Origin: Imbroritus primus
GTDB taxonomy: Bacteria; Pseudomonadota; Gammaproteobacteria; Burkholderiales; Burkholderiaceae
Direction: 5' to 3'
DNA length: 64,000 nucleotides
Assembly: GCF_964332355.1 (NCBI RefSeq)
Contig: NZ_OZ201293.1
Span: forward strand, 496,001-560,000
A program made the translations under genes and the position numbers. Positions within the stretch are counted from its first letter, which is position 1, and every line of letters begins with the position of its first letter. Shown here in pieces: positions 39,220 through 47,000 of the stretch. Below the pieces are notes generated by a model. It was not told the DNA's origin and ran no database searches. It worked only from the letters and a program-made list of their open reading frames with translations.

Positions 39220-39286
39220 CGTTTCGAATAGAAACGCGACCTCGACCCCCTGGTTCAAATCGAAACGTAATCACGTTTTTCGTTTC
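39220..39286 (+). promoter_or_regulatory. palindromic upstream activator sites of the sigma-54 promoter
   Basis: CGTTTC-GAATA-GAAACG (39220-39236) is a perfect dyad. About 42 bases on, GAAACG (39262-39267) and CGTTTC (39281-39286) repeat the same half-sites in the opposite order, with an inner perfect dyad AAACGT-AATC-ACGTTT (39263-39278). The sites lie about 60 and 110 bases upstream of the -24 element, the normal place for a sigma-54 activator. Confidence 0.65.
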
Positions 39287-39345
39287 ACTTCGCCTGACGT
39301 GCCCGATCACGATGGCAAAAGGCTTTCCGGCAATTTTGGCAGGCA

Positions 39346-39362
39346 TGGCACGGAGGCTGCTT
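39346..39362 (+). promoter_or_regulatory. sigma-54 (-24/-12) promoter of the oxygenase operon
   Basis: TGGCACGGAGGCTGCTT matches the RpoN consensus TGGCAC-N5-TTGC with one mismatch. The invariant GG (39347-39348) and GC (39359-39360) have the correct 12-base register. It lies about 70 bases before the Rieske alpha-subunit ATG. Confidence 0.85.
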
Positions 39363-39433
39363 AACCACGACAGAACGTCTCGCACGTGTCGAGTCCTGTA
39401 ACCCGTCCGGCTGCATAGCAAAGGAGTCAAGAG

Positions 39434-40642
39434 ATGGCACGCAATTCGATTGAATGGAAAGAAGTCCCGAATTTCCCGACGTCACATTTCGTGGAAACGA
39501 GTATCTACACCGACGAAGGCCTGTTCCGCGAAGAGCAGGACAAGATCTTCAACAAGTGCTGGATCATCGCTTGCCATGAATCGGAGATTCCGAATCCGTT
39601 CGATTACCGCACTTTCCAGCATCCTGGCGGCGCGCCGCTGATCGTCATTCGTGGCGAAGACATGAAGGTGCGCAGCTTCTATAACATCTGTCCGCACCGC
39701 GGCAACACGCTGCTGTACGAACCGGTCGGCAATGCCAAGCGCATCACCTGCATCTTCCACGCGTGGTCTTTCGATTCGATGGGCGACTGCGTCGACATCT
39801 CGCGCGGCAAGCAGGGCTACCAGGACCGCTTCGACTGCCAGCATGCCGGCCTGCGTGAAGTGAAGACCGAAGTCGGCTACGGCGGTTTCGCCTGGGTCAA
39901 CGTCGACGACGATAGCTGCACGCTGAAGGAGTACATCGGCGACGCCATGAGCATGCTCGACGAGCACCTGAGCGAACCGCTGGAAGTGTTCCACTACCAC
40001 CGCGCGGTCGTGAATACCAACTACAAGCTGTGGCATGACACGAACAGCGAGTTTTATCACGACTACATGCACTACTTCAATCGCATCACCGGCATGATCC
40101 AGCCGGGCTACTTCGACCGCAAGTACACCGGCTATCCCAACGGCCATGCCTCGGTGGGCTCCATGTCGATCAAGTACGACGCCTACGAGGGCAGCAAGGA
40201 GCGCGGCGTGGGCTGGCCTGGTCTGGCGCCGGGCGGCTGGGTGCTGATCGATATCTTCCCGGGCATGACCTATAACCTGCGCACGTCGGTATTGCGCATG
40301 GACACCGCGATTCCGCTTGGTCCCAACAAGCTGATGATCGAGTTCCGCGGCCTGGGCCTGAAGCGCGACACGCCGGCCGAGCGCGCCGAGCGCATCCGCG
40401 ACCACAACACCATCTGGGGACCGTTCGGCCGCAACCTGCACGAGGATCTGCTTGGCTGCCATGGCCAGGGCCTGGCGATGCGCGAGCGCACCGACAGCAA
40501 ATGGGTGCTGCATGGCCGCGAAGAGAACATGACCATCCACGATGAAGGCGGCATGCGTCACTTCTACGCGGAATGGAGCCGCCGTATGGGCCGCAAGGCG
40601 TACGACCCGTATGGACAGATCAAGGAACAGGCCGTGGCCTGA
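39434..40642 (+). CDS. Rieske non-heme iron oxygenase, large (alpha) subunit
   Basis: A 402-residue ring-hydroxylating-type oxygenase alpha subunit. The Rieske cluster ligands are C86, H88, C106 and H109 (CPHRG, then CIFHAW, with 17 residues between). The catalytic mononuclear iron site is in WHDTNSEFYHDYMHYF (near residue 200), with two histidines and a later acid. The ATG follows AAGGAG. It is the first gene after the sigma-54 promoter. Beta subunit, reductase and Rieske ferredoxin follow. The set resembles methanesulfonate monooxygenase (MsmABCD) and arylsulfonate dioxygenases, and the sulfonate-type ABC genes agree, but the substrate is not proven. Confidence 0.88.
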   Translation: MARNSIEWKEVPNFPTSHFVETSIYTDEGLFREEQDKIFNKCWIIACHESEIPNPFDYRTFQHPGGAPLIVIRGEDMKVRSFYNICPHRGNTLLYEPVGNAKRITCIFHAWSFDSMGDCVDISRGKQGYQDRFDCQHAGLREVKTEVGYGGFAWVNVDDDSCTLKEYIGDAMSMLDEHLSEPLEVFHYHRAVVNTNYKLWHDTNSEFYHDYMHYFNRITGMIQPGYFDRKYTGYPNGHASVGSMSIKYDAYEGSKERGVGWPGLAPGGWVLIDIFPGMTYNLRTSVLRMDTAIPLGPNKLMIEFRGLGLKRDTPAERAERIRDHNTIWGPFGRNLHEDLLGCHGQGLAMRERTDSKWVLHGREENMTIHDEGGMRHFYAEWSRRMGRKAYDPYGQIKEQAVA

Positions 40643-40681
40643 GCGTTGTTTCCCGACATCCCGAAATCAAGAGGACCCCAC

Positions 40682-41143
40682 ATGGATTCGCGCAACCGCA
40701 TCAGTGAACTGATCTACCAGTCGTGCATGGAGCTCGATGACAAGAACTTCGATGGCTTCCTGAACCTGTGCGATACGGATTTCTCGTACTCGATCACGGC
40801 GTACAGCCCGGAAATCCGTAAAAAGATGACGTGGCTGGAGCATGACAAGGAAGGCATGAAGACGCTCTTCACCAACCTGCCGCGCCACAACAGCGACAAG
40901 TCGCCGATCACCCGTCATGCCACCGTGCAGATGGTGAAAGAGGATCCCGCCAAGAACCAGGCCGAGGTCGTCAGCGGCCTGCAGGTTTTCCGCACGCAGC
41001 TCGAGGGTGGTGCCACCGAGCTGTTTGCGGTGGGCCGGATGTACGACACCATCAAGCTCGACGATGACGGGCCCAAACTGTTGAATCGCAATATTCACCT
41101 GGAGACACGCATGCTCGGATACGGCTACCACATTCCATTCTGA
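40682..41143 (+). CDS. Rieske oxygenase small (beta) subunit
   Basis: A 153-residue beta subunit of the SnoaL/NTF2-like fold that builds the alpha3-beta3 hexamer with the alpha subunit. Family features are the N-terminal helix RISELIYQSCMELDDKNFDG and the C-terminal NRNIHLETRMLGYGYHIPF. The frame is open 12 codons further upstream, but ATG 40682 has an AAGAGGA ribosome binding site. It is structural and carries no metal site. Confidence 0.85.
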   Translation: MDSRNRISELIYQSCMELDDKNFDGFLNLCDTDFSYSITAYSPEIRKKMTWLEHDKEGMKTLFTNLPRHNSDKSPITRHATVQMVKEDPAKNQAEVVSGLQVFRTQLEGGATELFAVGRMYDTIKLDDDGPKLLNRNIHLETRMLGYGYHIPF

Positions 41144-41160
41144 CGCGTGCGGGGGTCCCC

Positions 41161-42192
41161 TTGAAAATCCAGATCAACGCACGAAACGGAACACATGCCT
41201 ATGCCGTCGGCAGCGATGACCGGCTGCTGTACGGCGGGCTGTGCCATGGAATCGGATTGCCATACGAGTGTGCCAGCGGCACCTGCGGCACCTGCAAGGC
41301 CAAGCTGGTCTCCGGTGAAATCATCGATCACTGGCCGGATGCGCCAGGGCGGAAGTACCTCAAGCAGGAAGGGGAGTTTCTGCTTTGCCAGTGCTCGGCG
41401 ATGGGCGATCTCGAAATCGAAGTGGCCCGCCCGGTCAATGGCGTGCCGGCAGCTTTGCCGGCCGCCATGCCGGGCAGGATCATCCGGACCGAAAAACTGA
41501 CCCACGACGTGATGTCGATCTGGATCGAGCTGCCGCGCGACATCCAGTTCGAAGCCGGGCAGTTCGCGCTGGTCCGCGTGCCCGGCATCGATGGCTATCG
41601 CGGCTGGTCGATGGTCAACTATGCACCGACGACCAACGTCCTGGAATTCGTTATCAAGAAGAAACCCGGCGGCGCCGTATCGGACTGGCTGTTCGCGGCG
41701 GAGCGCGCGGGTACCGCGGTGGATGTGTTCGGACCCATCGGGCACGCCACCTTCAGTGCCGACACGGAGCACGACATCCTGTGCATTGCCGGCGGCAGCG
41801 GCATTGCCGGCATGATGTCGATCTTGACCCGTGCCGCGCGCGACGGGTATTTCGATGCGCATGATGGCGACGTCTATTTCGGCGTGCGGACCATGCGCGA
41901 CGCTTTCTTTCTCGACGCCTTCTGCCGCCTGCGTGAGCAGTGCGGTGTCCGCTTGCGCGTCACCGTCGTGTTCTCGGACGAGACTGCCACGCCGGCGTTC
42001 ATCGACGACTATCCCCTGCTGGCATTCGACCATGGTTTTGTGCACGAAGCCGCCGCTCGCGGCATGGCCGGCCGGCTACAGAATATCCGCGCCTATCTCG
42101 CTGGTCCGCCGCCGGCGGTAGATGCGTCGGTCCGCCTGCTCCTGCAGGCGCGGGTCTCACCCGCGAATATCCGCTACGACAAGTTCAGCTAA
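41161..42192 (+). CDS. oxygenase reductase, plant-type 2Fe-2S/FAD/NAD(P)
   Basis: A 343-residue electron-transfer flavoprotein. An N-terminal chloroplast-type ferredoxin domain has C37, C42, C45 and C76 as cluster ligands (ECASGTCGTC, then LLCQC). A ferredoxin-reductase FAD domain (about 105-205) contains RGWSMVNYAPT. An NAD-binding domain has CIAGGSGIAGMMSIL. It passes electrons from NAD(P)H to the Rieske ferredoxin. The start is TTG at 41161 with a G-rich stretch upstream; no ATG fits. Confidence 0.9.
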   Translation: MKIQINARNGTHAYAVGSDDRLLYGGLCHGIGLPYECASGTCGTCKAKLVSGEIIDHWPDAPGRKYLKQEGEFLLCQCSAMGDLEIEVARPVNGVPAALPAAMPGRIIRTEKLTHDVMSIWIELPRDIQFEAGQFALVRVPGIDGYRGWSMVNYAPTTNVLEFVIKKKPGGAVSDWLFAAERAGTAVDVFGPIGHATFSADTEHDILCIAGGSGIAGMMSILTRAARDGYFDAHDGDVYFGVRTMRDAFFLDAFCRLREQCGVRLRVTVVFSDETATPAFIDDYPLLAFDHGFVHEAAARGMAGRLQNIRAYLAGPPPAVDASVRLLLQARVSPANIRYDKFS

Positions 42193-42202
42193 GGAGCCGT
42201 CG

Positions 42203-42535
42203 ATGAAGAAAATCCATATCTGCAAGGCTGAGGATATCCCGGCCAATGGCATGAAGAGCTATGACATCGACGATGGCACGAAAGTACTGGTGGCCAATGC
42301 GGGCGAGTGTTACTACGCCTACCAGGGACTATGTCCGCACCAGGATGTATGCCTCGACGAAGGTTACTTCGATGGTTCCACGCTGACCTGCCATCAGCAC
42401 CTCTGGCAGTGGGACATCACCACCGGGGATGCAATCGGACTGGCCGAAGCGCCGCTCGAGCGCTATGACATCGACGTGCAGGATGGCGACATCTTTCTCG
42501 TCCGTTCCGAAGCATTGAGTTCAAACGGCGGTTAA
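42203..42535 (+). CDS. Rieske-type ferredoxin of the oxygenase
   Basis: A 110-residue Rieske ferredoxin that shuttles electrons between reductase and oxygenase. Ligands are C44, H46, C63 and H66 (CPHQ, 16 residues, CHQHLW). ATG 42203 follows AAGGAG immediately after the reductase stop. It resembles the TmoC/MsmC type. With alpha, beta and reductase it completes a class of three-component oxygenase in one operon. Confidence 0.9.
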   Translation: MKKIHICKAEDIPANGMKSYDIDDGTKVLVANAGECYYAYQGLCPHQDVCLDEGYFDGSTLTCHQHLWQWDITTGDAIGLAEAPLERYDIDVQDGDIFLVRSEALSSNGG

Positions 42536-42700
42536 GCCGCACAAGCCAACGTTTCACGCGTCGCAGGGCGCGTTCTTGCAGCACAGCACCGCGCGTGCTG
42601 GTTTCACCATTAGAAGAAAGAGATTCATATCGAGAGACAGAGGCAACCCGAGCGCTCCCTGTAGCAGGACAGGTGCTCTCCCCATAAGGAGGAATTGATC

Positions 42701-43834
42701 ATGACGTACCGCAGCAGTCGTTGGATTCCCCGTATTTTGCTTTCGCTCGGTCTGGCATTTGCCAGTACCACTCCTACCCTCGCAGCCGACATCGATTATG
42801 GAAAAGTCGGCGAGCCGGTCAAGCTGGTGATCGGTTACCAGCCTTACTACACCCAGTCCTGGTCGGGTGTGGTAATGCGCGACAAGAAGTTCTACGAGAA
42901 GTATCTGCCGAAGGGTTCCACCGTCGATTTCGCCATCGGCCTGCAAGGCGCCATCATCGTCAACGCCATGCTGGCAGGCAAGCAGCATATTGGCTACGTT
43001 GGTGACATGCCCGGTATTGTCGCGACTACCAAGCAGGATGTTGCCGATATCCGCATCGTAGCGACACTGGGTATGGGAACGGACCAGTGCAATATTTTCC
43101 TGGCCCGTCCGGATGCACCGCAGTTCGCATCGCAAAAGGATGCGATCAAGTGGCTCGATGGCAAGCAGGTAGCGGTACCGAAGGGTAGCTGCTCCGACCG
43201 TTTTGCCCAGGAAATCTTCAAGGCCGAGAAGGTACAGCCTGCCGCTTACCTGAATCAGAACCTTGAAGTCATCACCAGCGGCTTCCGTGCCAAGAAGATC
43301 GATGCGGCCGTGGTCTGGGAGCCGATGGCGTCGCGCCTTGTGCAGGAAGGCCTGGCCAAGCGGATCGTCTCGGGTGAAGTCATCAAGGAGCGTGATGGCG
43401 GCTTCCTCACGATGCGTGCGGACCTGATCAAGCAGCGTCCCGACATCGTCAAGGCCTGGCTCAATGCCGAGCTTGACGCCCAGCTGTTCCTGGCCGATCC
43501 GAAGAATGCCGCCGAGGTCGCGCGCATGGCCGCGAAGCAGACTACCGGCCTTACGGAAAAGATGATGTGGGCATCCCTCTATGGCCAGAATCCTGCGACG
43601 GTCGGCGGCGCACCTACGCGTCTGCACATGCCGTACATCATCAATGACGATGCCATGAACCTGATCAACAAGGCATCGAAGTTCCTCTTCTCCATCAAGA
43701 GTATCAATGTGGAGTCCCTGCGACCTGATGCGGTGATGCCGGATCTCGCCAAGGCGGTCCTGAATGAGCGTGGCCTCCAGAGCCCGATCGGCCAGGTCAC
43801 GGCATTGGCCGAGTCCGAGTTCAAAGGCAAGTAA
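42701..43834 (+). CDS. ABC transporter periplasmic binding protein (NitT/TauT type)
   Basis: A 377-residue substrate-binding protein with a signal peptide (ILLSLGLAFASTTPTLA, cut near residue 30). The mature protein has the two-lobe NMT1/SsuA-like fold: KLVIGYQPYYTQSWSGVV near the start, then GLQGAIIVNAMLAGKQHIGYV and GKQVAVPKGSCSDRFAQEIF. Relatives bind nitrate, taurine, alkanesulfonates or aromatic acids. ATG 42701 follows AAGGAGG. There is a 165-base gap before it with an imperfect hairpin, but no promoter was identified, so it may belong to the sigma-54 operon. Confidence 0.9.
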   Translation: MTYRSSRWIPRILLSLGLAFASTTPTLAADIDYGKVGEPVKLVIGYQPYYTQSWSGVVMRDKKFYEKYLPKGSTVDFAIGLQGAIIVNAMLAGKQHIGYVGDMPGIVATTKQDVADIRIVATLGMGTDQCNIFLARPDAPQFASQKDAIKWLDGKQVAVPKGSCSDRFAQEIFKAEKVQPAAYLNQNLEVITSGFRAKKIDAAVVWEPMASRLVQEGLAKRIVSGEVIKERDGGFLTMRADLIKQRPDIVKAWLNAELDAQLFLADPKNAAEVARMAAKQTTGLTEKMMWASLYGQNPATVGGAPTRLHMPYIINDDAMNLINKASKFLFSIKSINVESLRPDAVMPDLAKAVLNERGLQSPIGQVTALAESEFKGK

Positions 43835-43942
43835 CGGTCGTATCTCGCCGTCCGTGCCGCGCCAGGCCGGTGCGGATGGCCAGGTGCATCACGACGGACC
43901 CTAACAGCCGCGTTCGACGGCATCGATGTCGCAGAGGGACCT

Positions 43943-45277
43943 ATGGAACAACTCGACGTTTTGCTGAAGAGTGCGGCGCCATTCCGGATGGCGCCGGACG
44001 ACTTCATCTCCAAGATTACCGGCCTCTCGCGCCGGGTCATCTTCAATGCCGGCGACGTGGTCTACAAGATCGGCGATCCGGCCCGCAACATCTATATCGT
44101 TGCGTCTGGCAGCGTGCGCCATTCATTGGGTGACGCGTCCCAGTCGCAGGATCCCGACCGCACCATGCGCAGTGGGGACGTATTCGGCTGGGCATCGGTG
44201 CTGGAAGGCAGCCGGCGGCACCTGGCCACCACCACCTGCCTCGAAAGAACCGAAGTCGTCGTCATCGATGGCGACAGCATGATCAACCTGTTCCGCAAGT
44301 TCCCGGCCATCGGTAACGCCGTCATGGGCGGCTTTGCCGCGATGATTCGCCAGGACTTCAGCCTGCCCAAGGAGGCCGAACACGTGTACCGGATAGCCAA
44401 CCAGGAAATGATCCAGGGCGAGAAAGAGACTGCCGTCCTGACAGGCGTCGGCCTGATGATGTATCGCGTCAGCGAGTGGATGAAGAGCCCCAAGCCCTAT
44501 CTCATGATGATTGGCTTCGCGCTGTTCCTCGGTTTCTGGTACTTCACCGTCGAGGTCTGGAAGCTGCCACGTTTCCAGGACATGCCAGGCCTGACCACCG
44601 TGGTCTCGGAATACCTGAGCCGTGATCCGATCTACGGTATGTCGATCTACACACCTGAGTACTACCAGCACATCTGGGTAAGTATCCGGCGCGTGGCGAT
44701 CGCGTTCTTGCTAGCGACGGCGCTGGGCGTGCCGTTGGGCCTGTTCCTCGGCTGGTCGCGCACATTCCGGGAATACGTGTTTCCGATCTTTGAGCTGCTG
44801 CGCCCGATCCCGATCCTGGCTTGGGTCCCGCTGGCCATTCTGATGTTTTCCGGCTCGGAAACACCGGTGATCTTCCTGACTTTTCTCGCATCGTTCTTCG
44901 CCACCGCTCTGAATACCATGCTCGGCGTGGAGTCGATCGATGAATCCTACACGCGTGCCGCCGCCTGTCTGGGTGCGAGCCGCTGGCAGGTATTCAAGGA
45001 AGTCATCGTGCCCGGCTCGCTGCCGTTTGTATTCACCGGGCTGCAGATCTCGGTCGGTGTTGCGTGGTTCTCACTGGTCGCGGGGGAAATGGTTTCTGGG
45101 CAGTACGGCCTGGGATACGTCATCAATACGTCGTACACGATGGTGCGCTATCCGACCATCATCATCGGCATGGTGACCTTGGGCGTGGTGGGTTACGTCA
45201 CCAGTGCGATGGTCCGTGTGCTGGGTGATTACCTGATGCAGTGGCGTGTGCGTGAAGAATCGATTGGAGGTCGCTGA
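43943..45277 (+). CDS. ABC permease with N-terminal cyclic-nucleotide-binding-fold domain
   Basis: A 444-residue fusion. Residues about 10-130 are a Crp-like beta-roll with VIFNAGDVVYKIGDPARNIY and the cassette GDVFGWASVLEG (79-90), followed by arginines at 91-92. The usual Glu of FGE is Trp (FGW 81-83). A linker leads to transmembrane segments from about 178 (MMIGFALFLGFWYFTVEVW), and the permease core (about 245-440) has the coupling EAA loop SYTRAAACLGASRWQVFKEV. Normal SsuC/TauC permeases have about 260 residues, so about 170 are added. A stand-alone relative of the domain is encoded at 36530. The stop overlaps the ATPase start (ATGA). Confidence 0.88.
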   Translation: MEQLDVLLKSAAPFRMAPDDFISKITGLSRRVIFNAGDVVYKIGDPARNIYIVASGSVRHSLGDASQSQDPDRTMRSGDVFGWASVLEGSRRHLATTTCLERTEVVVIDGDSMINLFRKFPAIGNAVMGGFAAMIRQDFSLPKEAEHVYRIANQEMIQGEKETAVLTGVGLMMYRVSEWMKSPKPYLMMIGFALFLGFWYFTVEVWKLPRFQDMPGLTTVVSEYLSRDPIYGMSIYTPEYYQHIWVSIRRVAIAFLLATALGVPLGLFLGWSRTFREYVFPIFELLRPIPILAWVPLAILMFSGSETPVIFLTFLASFFATALNTMLGVESIDESYTRAAACLGASRWQVFKEVIVPGSLPFVFTGLQISVGVAWFSLVAGEMVSGQYGLGYVINTSYTMVRYPTIIIGMVTLGVVGYVTSAMVRVLGDYLMQWRVREESIGGR

Positions 45278-46152
45278 TGAGTGCCGTACTTGAAACACTA
45301 GATGATCGCCTGATCGTGCCGAGCAACGCGGCGCGTGGCGGAGCGATCCAGATCGATGACGTCGTCAAGATCTACGATCCGGATGGCGCGGCGGTGATGG
45401 CCGTAGACCACTGCACGCTGGATATTCCAGCCGGTGAAATCTGCATGATCGTGGGGCCATCCGGTTGCGGCAAGACGACCTTGCTCAATGCCATCGCGGG
45501 CTTCCACAGTATTACGTCAGGAACCATCCGCATGGATGGCGAGGTGCTGTGCAGCCCGGAGAAGCCCAAAGCAGATCCTGGTGCAGACCGCATCGTGGTG
45601 TTCCAGAACGGCGCGCTGTTTCCCTGGAAGACCAATCTCGAGAACGTTGCTTTCGGTCCGCTCATGCAGGGCAAGATGAGCAAGAAGGAAATCTACGAGA
45701 AGGCCCGCAGCATGATGGCGGATGCGGGACTGAGCGGCACCGAGCATAACTATCCAGGTGAAGTGTCATCAGGTTTGCGCCGCCGGGTCGAAATCGTGCG
45801 CGCCCTGATGAACGAGCCCAAAGTGCTGCTGTTCGACGAGCCGTACCGCGCGCTCGATTCGCTCACGCGTTCAGTGATGCACGAGGCGCTCCTGGATATC
45901 TACTACAAGAACAAGGTGACGATCTTCTTCATCACACATGACCTGGAAGAGGCGATCTTCCTGGGGCACCGTCTGGTGATCATGACCTCGCGCCCCTGCC
46001 GCCCCAAGAAGATCCTTGAGGTGGATATTCCACACCCCCGCGACTACAGCGTGCTCACCAGCCCGCGTTTCCGGGAGATCCTCGACGAGACCTCGGAGGC
46101 CGTACACGAGGAAGCGCGTAAATCGTTCGCCGCTGGCGAGAAAGAAGGCTAG
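45277..46152 (+). CDS. ABC ATPase 1 (NitT/TauT type) with degenerate signature motif
   Basis: A 291-residue nucleotide-binding subunit. Walker A GPSGCGKTTLLN, Q-loop VVFQNGALFPW, Walker B LLFDEPYRALD and H-loop FFITHDLEEAI are intact. The signature motif, normally LSGGQ or LSGGM, reads VSSGLRRR (residues 163-170), which should weaken ATP hydrolysis at the site it helps form. The D-loop region also differs from the usual EPFGALD. The second ATPase at 47001 has the opposite defect, so the two probably form an asymmetric heterodimer. Coupled by overlap to the fused permease gene. Confidence 0.9.
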   Translation: MSAVLETLDDRLIVPSNAARGGAIQIDDVVKIYDPDGAAVMAVDHCTLDIPAGEICMIVGPSGCGKTTLLNAIAGFHSITSGTIRMDGEVLCSPEKPKADPGADRIVVFQNGALFPWKTNLENVAFGPLMQGKMSKKEIYEKARSMMADAGLSGTEHNYPGEVSSGLRRRVEIVRALMNEPKVLLFDEPYRALDSLTRSVMHEALLDIYYKNKVTIFFITHDLEEAIFLGHRLVIMTSRPCRPKKILEVDIPHPRDYSVLTSPRFREILDETSEAVHEEARKSFAAGEKEG

Positions 46153-46160
46153 GAGGCCAT

Positions 46161-46991
46161 ATGAAGGCAAAACGTTGGAAAGCAGCGCTCTTTGGCCGGG
46201 CCGGCAGGCGTGCATTGATCTCGATCATCGTCTTCCTTGTTCTCTGGGAAATCGGCTCGCGTTCTGAGCAGTGGCTAGGTGTACGCCTGCCGTGGATTGG
46301 CAACGTACCGGCGCCGTCGTCAGTAATGGTGGCATGGGGCGGATTGCTGGGGGATGCCGGCTACTGGTCGAGCTGGTACCTGAGCACGATGCGTGTGATG
46401 TCGGGCTTCATCGCGGCGATGGTGATCGGCATTCCGCTTGGCTTGCTCATGGCGGTTAGCCGCGTGTTCTACGGCATTACGTTCCCGACCTTCGAGATCC
46501 TCCGGCCGATCCCGCCGCTGGCCTGGGTGCCGGCAGCCATCATCTTCTGGCCGACGCAGGAACTTTCGATTGCCTTTGTGACCTTCCTCGGCGCGTTCTT
46601 CACTATCGTGATCAACGTGCTTGGCGGTGCGAAGTCGATTGACATCCGGTACTTCCAGTCGGCCCAGGCGATGGGCTCGTCCCAATGGGATATCTTCCGC
46701 CGCGTGGTGTTGCCGGCAACGGTGCCTTCCATCGTGGTCGGGTCGTCGGTGGGCATGGGTATCACGTGGAACGTGGTGGTCGCTGCGGAGATGATTTCGG
46801 GCGGTGGTGGAGGCGGCGGTGGAAGCGGCTCCGGCGGCGGCCTGGGCTTCTTTATCTGGAACTCGTATGTGGGCGGATCTTACGACCAGATCGTGGTGGG
46901 CATGATCAGTATTGGTATCGCCGGTTACGCGTGCAGTGAATTGCTGCGTGGCATGGGCGGATTCTTTACGCCGTGGTTGCGGACGCGATAG
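46161..46991 (+). CDS. ABC permease (SsuC/TauC type) with polyglycine insertion
   Basis: A 276-residue inner-membrane permease with about six segments. The EAA coupling loop is DIRYFQSAQAMGSSQWDIFRR. In the loop that normally reads like AELIxGxxGLGxFIW there is a run of eight Gly and then SGSGGG (about residues 213-226), before LGFFIWNSY. The ATG follows an AGGAGG ribosome binding site (46151-46156). It should pair with the cyclic-nucleotide-fold permease as the second half of the membrane pore. Confidence 0.9.
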   Translation: MKAKRWKAALFGRAGRRALISIIVFLVLWEIGSRSEQWLGVRLPWIGNVPAPSSVMVAWGGLLGDAGYWSSWYLSTMRVMSGFIAAMVIGIPLGLLMAVSRVFYGITFPTFEILRPIPPLAWVPAAIIFWPTQELSIAFVTFLGAFFTIVINVLGGAKSIDIRYFQSAQAMGSSQWDIFRRVVLPATVPSIVVGSSVGMGITWNVVVAAEMISGGGGGGGGSGSGGGLGFFIWNSYVGGSYDQIVVGMISIGIAGYACSELLRGMGGFFTPWLRTR

Positions 46992-47000
46992 GAGGCAGAA

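Noticed and set aside
38893..39258. 121-codon minus-strand frame between SulP and the oxygenase operon
   Set aside because: No family match and no ribosome binding site. It overlaps the palindromic activator sites of the sigma-54 promoter.
39434..40642. Naming the oxygenase msmA
   Set aside because: The neighbourhood is suggestive, but the Rieske spacing differs from what I recall for MsmA, and substrate cannot be read from sequence. No symbol was given.
42536..42700. Imperfect hairpin CAGCAC...GTGCTG between the ferredoxin and the binding protein genes
   Set aside because: Only a 6-bp stem with no T-tract. It may be an RNA-processing site but is too weak to annotate as a terminator.
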